Shown here piece by piece: positions 1 to 7,050 of a stretch of DNA of 23,003 nt. Every line of letters starts with the position of its first letter. Within the stretch, counting starts at the first letter, position 1. The stretch comes from CAISIP01 sp043759735. Its GTDB lineage: Bacteria; Pseudomonadota; Gammaproteobacteria; Burkholderiales; Burkholderiaceae_C. The notes under the pieces were generated by a model. It was not told the DNA's origin. It saw only the letters and a list, made by a program, of their open reading frames with translations, and made no database searches. The stretch is from positions 1 through 23,003 of the forward strand of contig JAYUQC010000213.1 in NCBI GenBank assembly GCA_043759735.1, read 5' to 3'. The position numbers were made by a program, and so were the translations under genes.

Positions 1-202
1 CCAGTTTGTGCAGCACCTTTAAAGCGCTGTCGACCGTGCCAAACAGCCTGGGCTGTGTCTTGCGCGCCTGCACCAGCACAGCATCGCCCTTGAGAGTCAT
101 AAACTTCACAGCAAATTGCGCGCCTTGTGGTTGTATTTCTACAGACTGGACGGCGCCAAGCGCAAAGGCGGTTTGAAACTGGGCTTGCGTCAGGTTTTGC
201 AT
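1..202 (-). CDS. Small hypothetical protein, N-terminal 67 residues only
   Basis: The reading frame starts at ATG 202-200 on the minus strand and runs off the left edge, so only the N-terminus is present. It begins MQNLTQAQFQTAF and continues with alternating hydrophobic and polar residues, suggesting a small mixed alpha/beta fold; there is no signal peptide or membrane segment. It loosely recalls short plasmid- or partition-associated proteins of Burkholderiales with the pattern 'AQF..A...G.V..V...G..F.V.F....GDAVLV', but this is memory and not a confirmed match. No clear Shine-Dalgarno precedes the ATG. An array of ACGT sites overlies its predicted promoter, which would suit a self-regulated gene. 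It lies downstream of gyrB on the same strand. Function unknown. Confidence 0.55.
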   Translation of the reverse strand, partial: MQNLTQAQFQTAFALGAVQSVEIQPQGAQFAVKFMTLKGDAVLVQARKTQPRLFGTVDSALKVLHKL

Positions 203-217
203 GGTCAATGTGAAGTG

Positions 218-267
218 TTAACGTTAGTCGAACGTATTTTAAACGTTAAACGTATAAATTACGTCAA
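218..267 (-). promoter_or_regulatory. Promoter overlaid by five ACGT operator cores
   Basis: ACGT cores occur at 221-224, 232-235, 243-246, 250-253 and 261-264, giving steps of 11, 11, 7 and 11 bp. Four extend to AACGTTA or AACGTAT, in alternating order. On the minus strand a -35-like TTGACG (267-262) stands 18 bp from TTTAAA (243-238), which would start transcription about 30 bp before the ATG at 202. Four of the five cores overlap this promoter. Near-helical spacing suggests several repressor dimers on one DNA face. The promoter and operator roles are inferred. Confidence 0.5.
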
Positions 268-304
268 GCGCTCCTCTAAGTTTCCAGCTTCCAAGTGTCG
301 AGTT

Positions 305-2902
305 TCAAGTGTCAATATTCGCAGCACGCAGCGCATTGGTTTCAATGAAGATACGGCGCGGCTCGACCTCATCGCCCATCAGCATCGTGAACACGCGGTC
401 AGCCTCAATAGCGTCGTCAATCTGCACGCGCAGCAGGCGGCGCACGGTGGGGTCCATGGTGGTTTCCCACAGCTGGGCTGGGTTCATCTCGCCCAGACCC
501 TTGTAGCGCTGGCGGGACGTGGCGTTTTCAGCCTGGCCGACCAGCCACTTCATGGCCTGGCGGAAGTCGCTGACTTTTTCTTCTTTCTGGCGCTCGCCCT
601 CACCGCGCATGACTTTTGCGCCATCACTGATCAGGTCTTTGAAGGTGGCCGCGGCATCGGCCAGCATGGCGTAGTCAGCGCCGTACACGAAGTCCTGCGT
701 CAGCACGCTGCTTTTCACATTGCCGTGGTGGCGACGGCTGATGCGCAAGATCGGCTTGTCAGTGCGCACATCAAACTCGCCTGCGACTTCAGCCGTGGGC
801 AAGAATTCTTGCAACGCTGCAGCTGCAATTTCAGCATCTGCCACGGTGTCCAGATTCAAATGCACGCCATCGGCAATGGCTTTTAACGCCTCCGCATCCA
901 TAAATCCGCGCAGGCGGGCAATGACAGATTCAGCCAGCTGGTGCTTGCGCGCCAGCTCGCCCAGCGTGTCGCCCGAAAGCACGACACTGCCTTCTGCACC
1001 GGTTTGCACCGATGCGTCTTTGAGCGCAATGCGCAGCAAGAAGGTGTCGAGCGCGCCCGTGTCTTTCAGGTACTGCTCTTCTTTGCCGGCCTTGACTTTG
1101 TACAGCGGCGGCTGGGCAATGTAGATGTGGCCGCGCTCAACCAGCTCCGGCATCTGGCGGTAGAAAAATGTCAGCAGCAGGGTGCGAATATGCGCGCCGT
1201 CAACGTCCGCATCAGTCATGATGATGATGCGGTGGTAGCGCAGCTTGGCCACGTTGAAATCGTCATTGCCCGTGCTGCCACCGGCCTTGCCAATGCCCGT
1301 TCCCAAAGCCGTGATCAAGGTCAGGATCTCGTTGCTGGTCAACAGTTTTTCGTACCGCGCCTTCTCGACGTTGAGGATCTTGCCGCGCAGTGGCAGGATC
1401 GCCTGGAACTTGCGATCGCGTCCCTGCTTGGCCGACCCACCAGCGGAATCACCCTCGACGATGTAGATCTCGCACAGCGCCGGATCCTTCTCCTGGCAAT
1501 CGGCCAGTTTGCCGGGCAAGCCCATGCCGTCCAGCACGCCTTTGCGCCGCGTCATGTCGCGCGCCTTGCGTGCGGCTTCGCGCGCACGCGCCGCCTCGAT
1601 GATCTTGCCCACGATGATCTTGGCATCGGCCGGGCGCTCCTGCAGGTAGTCGTTGAGCAGCTTGCTGACGATATCCTCGACCGGGCCGCGCACCTCGCTG
1701 CTGACCAGTTTGTCCTTGGTCTGGCTGCTGAACTTGGGTTCCGGCACCTTCACGCTGAGCACACAGCACAGGCCTTCGCGCATGTCGTCCCCGGTGACCT
1801 CGACCTTGGCCTTCTTGGCCAGGTCGCTATCGTCGATGTACTTGTTGATGACGCGCGTCATCGCGGCACGCAGACCGGTCAGATGGGTGCCGCCATCGCG
1901 CTGGGGAATGTTGTTGGTGAAGCACAGCACCTGCTCGTTGTAGCCGCTGTTCCATTGCATCGCTACTTCAACACCGATATTCGTGTTCTGGTCGCTCTGC
2001 CGATCGCCCATGGCATGGAACACGTTCGGGTTCAGGATGGTCTTTCCCTTGTTGATGAAATCGACAAATCCGCGCACGCCACCGGCGCCGGAAAAATCGT
2101 CTTCCTTGCCGGAGCGCTCGTCCTTGAGCCGGATCCGCACGCCGTTGTTCAGGAAGCTCAGTTCGCGCAGTCGCTTGCTGAGAATTTCATAGTGGAAGTC
2201 CGAATTGGCCTGGAATATTTCCAGATCTGGCAAGAAATGCACTTCGGTGCCGCGTTTCTCGGTCTCGCCGATCACCCTCATCGGCGAGACCTCCACACCC
2301 TCAATGGTCTCGACGATGCGGTTTTGCACAAAGCCCTTGGAAAACTCCAGCACATGCACCTTGCGGTCGCGACGCACTGTCAGGCGCAGCATCTTGCTCA
2401 GCGCATTGACGCAACTCACGCCCACACCGTGCAGGCCACCCGACACCTTGTAGCTGTTCTGGTTGAACTTGCCGCCCGCATGCAGTTCGGTCAACGCGAT
2501 CTCGGCCGCTGAACGCTTGGGCTCATGCTTGTCGTCCATCTTGACGCCGGTCGGGATGCCGCGGCCGTTGTCCACCACGCTGACCGAATTGTCCGAATGG
2601 ATGGTGACCAGGATGTCGTCGCAATGGCCGGCGAGTGATTCGTCGATGGAGTTGTCCACCACCTCGAACACCAGGTGATGCAACCCGGTGCCATCGGAGG
2701 TGTCGCCGATGTACATGCCTGGACGCTTGCGCACCGCCTCCAAGCCTTCCAGGATCTGGATCGCGCCTTCGCCGTAGGCCGCAGACGCGCCCAGTTGGTT
2801 GCTGTCGATCGTTGGTTGGTAGTTGGAACTCTCCACCGCTTTGTTGTCGCCCGTCGCCGGGTTGGTACCTGCCTGTGAATCCGGCTTGTTGTCTTCAGTC
2901 AT
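305..2902 (-). CDS. gyrB: DNA gyrase subunit B
   Basis: ATPase subunit of the type II topoisomerase that introduces negative supercoils; it works with GyrA, which is not in this window. The product is about 865 residues from the chosen start. The GHKL ATPase N-box (EVVDNSIDE) is near residues 80-88. The TOPRIM motifs EGDSAGGSA (about 475) and DADVDGAHI (about 560), the core PLRGKILNVEKAR, and the C-terminal QRYKGLGEMNP are all present. An in-frame ATG at 2974 would add 24 residues, but that start would place the hairpin at 2946-2968 inside the coding region. The product at ATG 2902 (MTEDNKPD) already has an N-terminal extension of roughly 40 residues ahead of the conserved YG..I..LEGLEAVRKRPGMYIG, so I chose 2902. 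The Shine-Dalgarno is weak. It is the third gene of dnaA-dnaN-gyrB. Confidence 0.96.
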   Translation of the reverse strand: MTEDNKPDSQAGTNPATGDNKAVESSNYQPTIDSNQLGASAAYGEGAIQILEGLEAVRKRPGMYIGDTSDGTGLHHLVFEVVDNSIDESLAGHCDDILVTIHSDNSVSVVDNGRGIPTGVKMDDKHEPKRSAAEIALTELHAGGKFNQNSYKVSGGLHGVGVSCVNALSKMLRLTVRRDRKVHVLEFSKGFVQNRIVETIEGVEVSPMRVIGETEKRGTEVHFLPDLEIFQANSDFHYEILSKRLRELSFLNNGVRIRLKDERSGKEDDFSGAGGVRGFVDFINKGKTILNPNVFHAMGDRQSDQNTNIGVEVAMQWNSGYNEQVLCFTNNIPQRDGGTHLTGLRAAMTRVINKYIDDSDLAKKAKVEVTGDDMREGLCCVLSVKVPEPKFSSQTKDKLVSSEVRGPVEDIVSKLLNDYLQERPADAKIIVGKIIEAARAREAARKARDMTRRKGVLDGMGLPGKLADCQEKDPALCEIYIVEGDSAGGSAKQGRDRKFQAILPLRGKILNVEKARYEKLLTSNEILTLITALGTGIGKAGGSTGNDDFNVAKLRYHRIIIMTDADVDGAHIRTLLLTFFYRQMPELVERGHIYIAQPPLYKVKAGKEEQYLKDTGALDTFLLRIALKDASVQTGAEGSVVLSGDTLGELARKHQLAESVIARLRGFMDAEALKAIADGVHLNLDTVADAEIAAAALQEFLPTAEVAGEFDVRTDKPILRISRRHHGNVKSSVLTQDFVYGADYAMLADAAATFKDLISDGAKVMRGEGERQKEEKVSDFRQAMKWLVGQAENATSRQRYKGLGEMNPAQLWETTMDPTVRRLLRVQIDDAIEADRVFTMLMGDEVEPRRIFIETNALRAANIDT

Positions 2903-2945
2903 GTCGGGCTTTACTAGAACAATTCTTATCACGCTGGAAAACACC

Positions 2946-2968
2946 AAACCCGCATGGGACGCGGGTTT
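2946..2968 (-). terminator. Hairpin in the dnaN-gyrB gap, possible attenuator
   Basis: Perfect 8-bp inverted repeat AAACCCGC (2946-2953) and GCGGGTTT (2961-2968) with a 7-nt loop. It lies between the dnaN stop (2997) and the preferred gyrB start (2902). On the minus strand it is followed by GGTGTTTTCC, an imperfect U-tract, so it may terminate weakly or act as an RNA-processing site that separates gyrB output from dnaN. Confidence 0.5.
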
Positions 2969-2996
2969 GTGCATGGATTTCTGCGCCGAATCCGCG

Positions 2997-4103
2997 TCAG
3001 ATACGCATCGGCATAACCACGTACTTGAACGAGGTGTTGTCTGGAATCGTGAACAACGCGGAACTGTTGCCGTCCGACAATTCGAGCTTGACCATTTCCT
3101 GGCTCATGTTGCTCAAAGCATCGATCAGATAGGTCACGTTGAATCCGATCTCGATGCTATCGCCCGCGTAATCGATATCGAGTTCGTCGATCGCCTCTTC
3201 CTGCTCCGCATTGTTGGATGCGACACGCAGGCTTCCAGGATCGATGTTCAGCCGCACGCCTTTGAACTTGTCGCTGGTAAGGATCGCCGTGCGTTGCAAG
3301 GTGGCCAGCAAGGCCTGCCGACCCATCGTAATACTGTTCTTGTGGTTCTTGGGAATCACGCGGTTGTAGTCCGGGAACTTGCCCTCGACCAGCTTGGTGA
3401 CGAACTCCATGCCGCCAAAATCGAACCTGGCCTGGTTCAACGCGAACTGCATCTGGATCGCCCCATCCGCATCACTGAGCAGGCGCTGCAGTTCGATGAC
3501 CGTCTTGCGCGGCAGGATTACCTCCTGGCGAGGTACCTCGATCTCCAGCATCACCGACGCATAGGCAAGCCTGTGTCCATCGGTCGCGACCAGACTCAGT
3601 TGCCTGCCTTCTGCCACGAACAGGATGCCGTTGAGGTAATACCGGATGTCGTGTACGGCCATCGCAAACGCAACCTGGCCCAAAAGGTCCTTCAGAGTTT
3701 TCTGCGGTACGCTGAACACCGGACCGAATCCGGGCGACTCCTGCACCAGGGGGAAGTCCTCGGCCGGCATGGTCTGCAGCGTGAACTTGCTCTTGCCGCC
3801 CTTGAGAATCATCTTGTTCTGACTGGACTCGAGCACCACGGTCTGATCGGCTGGCATGGTGCGCAGGATGTCGATCAACTTGCGCGCGCCGATCGTGGTC
3901 GTGAAATTGCCTCCATCGCCACCCAGTTCGGCCGACGTGCGAATCTGGATCTCCAGATCACTGGTGGTGAACTGCAACGCCCCGTCGGTCTTGCGGATCA
4001 GCACATTGGCCAGGATAGGCAGGGTGTGACGGCGCTCCACAATGCCCGAAACCGACTGCAGCACCGACAGCAATTTTTCCTGCGCTGTTTTTATTACGAT
4101 CAT
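2997..4103 (-). CDS. dnaN: DNA polymerase III beta subunit (sliding clamp)
   Basis: The ring-shaped processivity clamp that tethers DNA polymerase III to DNA. The 368 residues match the usual length of about 366. It starts MIVIKTAQEKLLSVLQSV, has the conserved RRHTLPILANVL near residue 24, three successive clamp-like domains, and the family's C-terminal ending FKYVVMPMRI. A good Shine-Dalgarno (GAAGAAGAGG on the minus strand) lies just upstream of ATG 4103. It sits between dnaA and gyrB in the standard order. The 265-bp gap to dnaA carries DnaA boxes. Confidence 0.97.
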   Translation of the reverse strand: MIVIKTAQEKLLSVLQSVSGIVERRHTLPILANVLIRKTDGALQFTTSDLEIQIRTSAELGGDGGNFTTTIGARKLIDILRTMPADQTVVLESSQNKMILKGGKSKFTLQTMPAEDFPLVQESPGFGPVFSVPQKTLKDLLGQVAFAMAVHDIRYYLNGILFVAEGRQLSLVATDGHRLAYASVMLEIEVPRQEVILPRKTVIELQRLLSDADGAIQMQFALNQARFDFGGMEFVTKLVEGKFPDYNRVIPKNHKNSITMGRQALLATLQRTAILTSDKFKGVRLNIDPGSLRVASNNAEQEEAIDELDIDYAGDSIEIGFNVTYLIDALSNMSQEMVKLELSDGNSSALFTIPDNTSFKYVVMPMRI

Positions 4104-4368
4104 GTCAGCCTCTTCTTCAATTTATATATAGATTCAAGTAGTAGTAGTAGCTAAGGGTCGGTCCTGACTGTGGACAGGCGCATTTTCCCTTTTTTTATCA
4201 AGCACTTGGAACGACTGTATGGGTGTGGGCAAGTCTGCTTCCGTGGTGTACCCCGATTGGGTACAACTTGACGGCAATGCACTTTGCTGTGGATAACCGC
4301 CGACTTGTGCGCGATCTATCCCCAGCTTTGCGATGGCGGTCATTCGGTACATGCCAGATAGGGTCGGA
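4104..4368. other. dnaA-dnaN intergenic region with DnaA boxes (oriC candidate)
   Basis: A 265-bp gap without a gene. It contains one perfect DnaA box on the minus strand (TGTGGATAA on plus, 4288-4296). Three 7-of-9 variants are TGTGGACAG (4169-4177), TGTGGGCAA (4224-4232) and CTATCCCCA (4316-4324). An A/T-rich stretch (CCCTTTTTTTATCA, near 4187-4200) and a TATATATA run close to dnaN could be unwinding sites. It also holds the leader of dnaN. Origin function here or upstream of dnaA is inferred from box content and gene order. Confidence 0.55.
4138..4150. repeat. Short (GTA)n trinucleotide run
   Basis: Four uninterrupted GTA units (4139-4150) preceded by A, in the dnaN leader about 35 bp from its start codon. 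On the coding strand it reads as repeated CTA. It is a simple microsatellite with no known role; slippage there would alter leader length but not the reading frame. Confidence 0.7.
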
Positions 4369-5781
4369 TCAGCCCTTGAGCGTCTGCTCAAGCACATGCA
4401 GTTGTTGATTGAGTTCGGTCAGTTGCTGCCGCTCAGCGCCAATCTTGCGCACGGCGTGCAACACAGTCGTATGGTCGCGCCCGCCGAACAGCTCGCCAAT
4501 TTCAGGCAGGCTCTTCTGGGTCAGTTCCTTGGCCAGGTACATCGCAATCTGGCGCGGTCTGGCAATGCTGGCCGGCCGTTTCTTGGAATACATGTCTGCG
4601 ACTTTGATCTTGTAATAATCGGCGACCGTTTTCTGGATGTTCTCAACCGATATCTGCCGGTTCTGGATCGATAGCAGATCGCGCAATGCCTCGCGCGCGA
4701 GCGCAATGGATATATCCTTTTGGTTGAACCGTGAATAGGCCAGTATCTTGCGCAGCGCGCCCTCGAGTTCGCGCACGTTGGAACGCACGTTTTTCGCAAC
4801 GAAGAAGGCAACCTCTTCCGGCATTTCGGATGATTCAGCCCGTGCCTTGTTGATCAGGATGGCGACCCGCATCTCCAATTCTGGCGGCTCAATGGCCACC
4901 GTGAGGCCCGAATCGAAACGCGATACCAGTCGTTCGTGGATATCGGTGAGGCCCTTGGGATAAGTGTCGCTCGTCATGACGATATGCGATTTCTTGGCCA
5001 ACAAGGCCTCGAACGCATTGAAGAACTCCTCCTGCGTCCGTTCCTTGTTGGCAAAGAACTGAACGTCATCGATCAGTAGCAGATCGAGCGAATGGTAATG
5101 GTCCTTGAACCCGTCGAACGTCTTGCGCTGGTACGCCTTGACCACATCCGATACAAACTGCTCCGCATGGATGTATAGAACCCTGGCTGAGGGCTTGTTC
5201 ACCAACAGCCGATTGCCGATCGCGTGCATCAGGTGGGTCTTGCCCAGACCCACGCCACCGTAAATGAAAAGCGGGTTGTACAGATGCCCGGGCATGTCGG
5301 ATACATGCATGGCAGCCGCCCGCGCCATGCGGTTGGCCGAGCCTTCGACCAGGGTGTCAAAACTCAGTACCGAATTGAGTCGGTTGCGCAGGCCTGAAGG
5401 TGTTGCATCCTCGCCCAGGTCGACCGGTTCGTCAATCGCACTCTTTCCGACGGGAGACGGAACAAACACACTCTTGGATTGCGGTTCGCGAGGAGCAAGC
5501 GCTAACTCGAGTGACATGGCCTGACCCAGGATTTTCTCCAGAGTGGCGGCAATCCGGGCACTATATTGAGCGCGAATCCAGTCGAGTTTGAATCGGTTTC
5601 CGACATAGACCGTCACCTTGGACAGATCTGCGGCAACGACGGCCGACAATGGCTTTATCCAGGTGTTGAACTGTTGCTCCGGCAATTCCTGCGCCAGTTG
5701 TTCGATGCAGGCCTGCCATACATCCTGTATGGCCTCAAGCCGCTCGCCAGCGGCGCGCGCCGCCCGTTGCCCCTCTGTCAT
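4369..5781 (-). CDS. dnaA: Chromosomal replication initiator protein DnaA
   Basis: AAA+ ATPase that binds DnaA boxes, opens oriC and loads DnaB; it also represses its own gene. The product has 470 residues. Domain I starts near residue 18 (IQDVWQACIEQLAQELPEQQFNTWI). The Walker A GGVGLGKT is at 175-182, Walker B LLLIDD near 234-239, an arginine-finger region near HERLVSRF (about 282-289), and the domain IV signature GGRDHTTVLHA at 433-443. The ATG at 5781 has only a weak A-rich Shine-Dalgarno. First gene of the minus-strand dnaA-dnaN-gyrB group, divergent from rpmH. DnaA boxes lie on both sides. Confidence 0.97.
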   Translation of the reverse strand: MTEGQRAARAAGERLEAIQDVWQACIEQLAQELPEQQFNTWIKPLSAVVAADLSKVTVYVGNRFKLDWIRAQYSARIAATLEKILGQAMSLELALAPREPQSKSVFVPSPVGKSAIDEPVDLGEDATPSGLRNRLNSVLSFDTLVEGSANRMARAAAMHVSDMPGHLYNPLFIYGGVGLGKTHLMHAIGNRLLVNKPSARVLYIHAEQFVSDVVKAYQRKTFDGFKDHYHSLDLLLIDDVQFFANKERTQEEFFNAFEALLAKKSHIVMTSDTYPKGLTDIHERLVSRFDSGLTVAIEPPELEMRVAILINKARAESSEMPEEVAFFVAKNVRSNVRELEGALRKILAYSRFNQKDISIALAREALRDLLSIQNRQISVENIQKTVADYYKIKVADMYSKKRPASIARPRQIAMYLAKELTQKSLPEIGELFGGRDHTTVLHAVRKIGAERQQLTELNQQLHVLEQTLKG

Positions 5782-5821
5782 CTTTGTTGTTCTTTTCTGT
5801 GGATATTTGCCGCGTACGGCG

Positions 5822-5857
5822 ACACGGGATTGTAGATTATCAAGAATTTATCCACAA
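5822..5857 (-). promoter_or_regulatory. Predicted dnaA promoter with overlapping DnaA box
   Basis: On the minus strand, TTGTGG (5857-5852) is 17 bp from TACAAT (5834-5829), giving a start near 5822 and a leader of about 40 nt. The perfect DnaA box TTATCCACA (5848-5856) covers the -35. A second, 8-of-9 box (TGTGGATAT on plus, 5798-5806) falls in the leader. The arrangement predicts autorepression by DnaA, as known in other bacteria. Promoter assignment is by eye. Confidence 0.6.
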
Positions 5858-5924
5858 GCTTGGCGACATCTGTCGCCGGTTGTCTGCAGGTTCCAGTGTC
5901 AGGCATTGAATGGCACGCAATCGC

Positions 5925-5953
5925 TTGCCGGCGTTGAGAAAATTGGTGATAAT
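5925..5953 (+). promoter_or_regulatory. Predicted rpmH promoter
   Basis: TTGCCG (5925-5930) and GATAAT (5948-5953) are separated by 17 bp. The start would be near 5960, leaving a leader of about 186 nt before rpmH. It probably drives rpmH-rnpA and the genes behind them. Assigned by eye; the -10 matches five of six consensus bases. Confidence 0.55.
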
Positions 5954-6030
5954 CGCGGGTTACCTGGAAACCGGGCTGCAAGTCAGCCGCAGGCCCGTAA
6001 GAATGAGGCCGCGGTCTGAACAGGGCTGCC

Positions 6031-6080
6031 GTCGGAAACGGACGGAAACGGTCGAAAAGGGTCGGAAAGGGTCGGAAATG
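6031..6080. repeat. Five tandem 10-bp repeats in the rpmH leader
   Basis: Five consecutive 10-mers of consensus GTCGGAAAsG: GTCGGAAACG, GACGGAAACG, GTCGAAAAGG, GTCGGAAAGG and GTCGGAAATG. The period matches a helical turn. They lie in the predicted untranslated leader of rpmH and in the oriC-type gap, so they could act as DNA (protein-binding repeats) or RNA (four GGA motifs). See findings. Confidence 0.75.
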
Positions 6081-6145
6081 GCTGCAGCCACCAGGCTGCC
6101 GTCTTCAGGCCGCAATTTCAGCCCTGCCACAATAGGATCATCGAT

Positions 6146-6280
6146 ATGAAACGCACTTACCAACCTTCCAAAATCCGCCGGGCGCGCACCCATGGCTTCC
6201 TGATCCGCATGAAGACCCGTGGCGGCAGGGCGGTCATCAACGCCCGCCGCGCAAAAGGTCGCAAACGCCTGGCGGTGTAG
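6146..6280 (+). CDS. rpmH: 50S ribosomal protein L34
   Basis: A 44-residue, very basic protein of the large ribosomal subunit. It starts MKRTYQPSKIRRARTHGF, has the central MKTRGGRAVINARRAKGR, and ends GRKRLAV, matching the family over its full length. TAGGA at 6133-6137 serves as Shine-Dalgarno about 8 nt before the ATG. First gene of rpmH-rnpA-yidD-yidC-mnmE, divergent from dnaA. Confidence 0.98.
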   Translation: MKRTYQPSKIRRARTHGFLIRMKTRGGRAVINARRAKGRKRLAV

Positions 6281-6322
6281 TCGGCGCCCGATGATCTGAC
6301 AACGGCTGACGTCTGCGGCGTC

Positions 6323-6781
6323 GTGCAGCGCCTCAAGACGCGTAGCCAGTTCCAGGCGGTGTTAGCTGGCCAACGAATAGCCAGCACGGCGCATTTTGTA
6401 TTGCACCGGTGTGGTTTGATCGATGTCGGACTACGTCCGACCACCCTGGTAGTAGACCAACCGCCTTGCGCTGCATCGACACGGCCGACGCTGCCATACA
6501 ACGCCTTTCTCGGCGCTGTGGTTCCCAAGCGCTGGGCCAAACGGGCGGTAACACGAAACATGATCAAGCGCCAGATTTTCAGTGCGGGGGCACAATTTAT
6601 GCCCCTATTGCCGAGTGCCGCCTATGTGGTGCGGCTTCGCACCGGTTTCGATCGACTGCAGTTTGCCAGTGCAACCTCGGTGGCACTCAAGAGCCATGTT
6701 CGGGAGGAACTGGTGCAGTTGTATGCCCATGCGCGGTCGAGCAAAGGCCAGGTGCGATCGGTATCGGGCAGGGCGCCATGA
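6323..6781 (+). CDS. rnpA: Ribonuclease P protein component
   Basis: Protein subunit of RNase P, which works with the catalytic RNA (not in this window) to trim tRNA 5' ends. The product has 152 residues. The start is a GTG at 6323 (read MQRLKTRSQFQAVLAG), which matches the usual N-terminus. The signature helix reads RAVTRNMIKRQIF (about residues 74-86), corresponding to the family's RNRxKR motif, preceded by FLGAVVPKRWAKRA. The C-terminal stretch of roughly 30 residues after VREELVQLY is longer than in many homologues. It begins 42 bp after rpmH, and its stop overlaps the yidD start in ATGA. Confidence 0.93.
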   Translation: MQRLKTRSQFQAVLAGQRIASTAHFVLHRCGLIDVGLRPTTLVVDQPPCAASTRPTLPYNAFLGAVVPKRWAKRAVTRNMIKRQIFSAGAQFMPLLPSAAYVVRLRTGFDRLQFASATSVALKSHVREELVQLYAHARSSKGQVRSVSGRAP

Positions 6782-7050
6782 GCAAGGTCATTCTGATGGC
6801 GTGCGTACGAGCCTATCGCTTGCTGCTCAGCCCGTGGCTGGGCAGTACCTGCCGGTTCGATCCCAGTTGCTCGGCATATGCGCTGCAGGCGCTGGACCGC
6901 CATGGTGCTGCCGCTGGCAGTTATTTGACATTGGCGCGCTTGGTGCGCTGCCACCCCTGGTGCGATGGTGGTTGCGATCCGGTCCCCGAAGTCGCTCCAA
7001 GACTGTTTTACGGCTTGATCGCGTCTAACCCTCACAAGAAAGACTTATGA
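6778..7050 (+). CDS. yidD: Membrane protein insertion efficiency factor YidD
   Basis: A small inner-membrane-associated protein thought to help YidC and Sec insert membrane proteins. The 90-residue product carries the family core: YRLLLSPWLGSTCRFDPSCSAYALQALDRHG and later LTLARLVRCHPWCDGGCDPVP, with the conserved Cys residues. An amphipathic N-terminus (MSKVILMACVRAYRLLL) fits membrane attachment. It overlaps the end of rnpA (ATGA at 6778-6781) and the start of yidC (ATGA at 7047-7050), so the three are translationally coupled. Confidence 0.95.
   Translation: MSKVILMACVRAYRLLLSPWLGSTCRFDPSCSAYALQALDRHGAAAGSYLTLARLVRCHPWCDGGCDPVPEVAPRLFYGLIASNPHKKDL

Larger units (their letters stand above)
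5782..6145. other. dnaA-rpmH divergent intergenic region, oriC candidate
   Basis: A 364-bp gap without a gene. From left to right it holds the dnaA leader with a near-perfect DnaA box (5798-5806), the dnaA promoter and perfect box (5829-5857), a palindrome GGCGACA-TC-TGTCGCC (5862-5877), a predicted rpmH promoter (5925-5953), and five 10-bp tandem repeats (6031-6080). In many bacteria this position carries oriC, but only two good boxes are visible, about as many as in the dnaA-dnaN gap. The divergent coding strands on either side fit bidirectional replication from this point. Confidence 0.6.

Noticed and set aside
281..318. Repeated AAGTGTC words after gyrB
   Set aside because: Only two copies, short and without symmetry or a T-run; too weak to call a terminator or operator.
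941..2512. A 523-residue plus-strand open frame
   Set aside because: It is antisense to gyrB, has low-complexity His/Gln/Leu-rich composition typical of shadow frames in GC-rich DNA, and has no recognisable domain.
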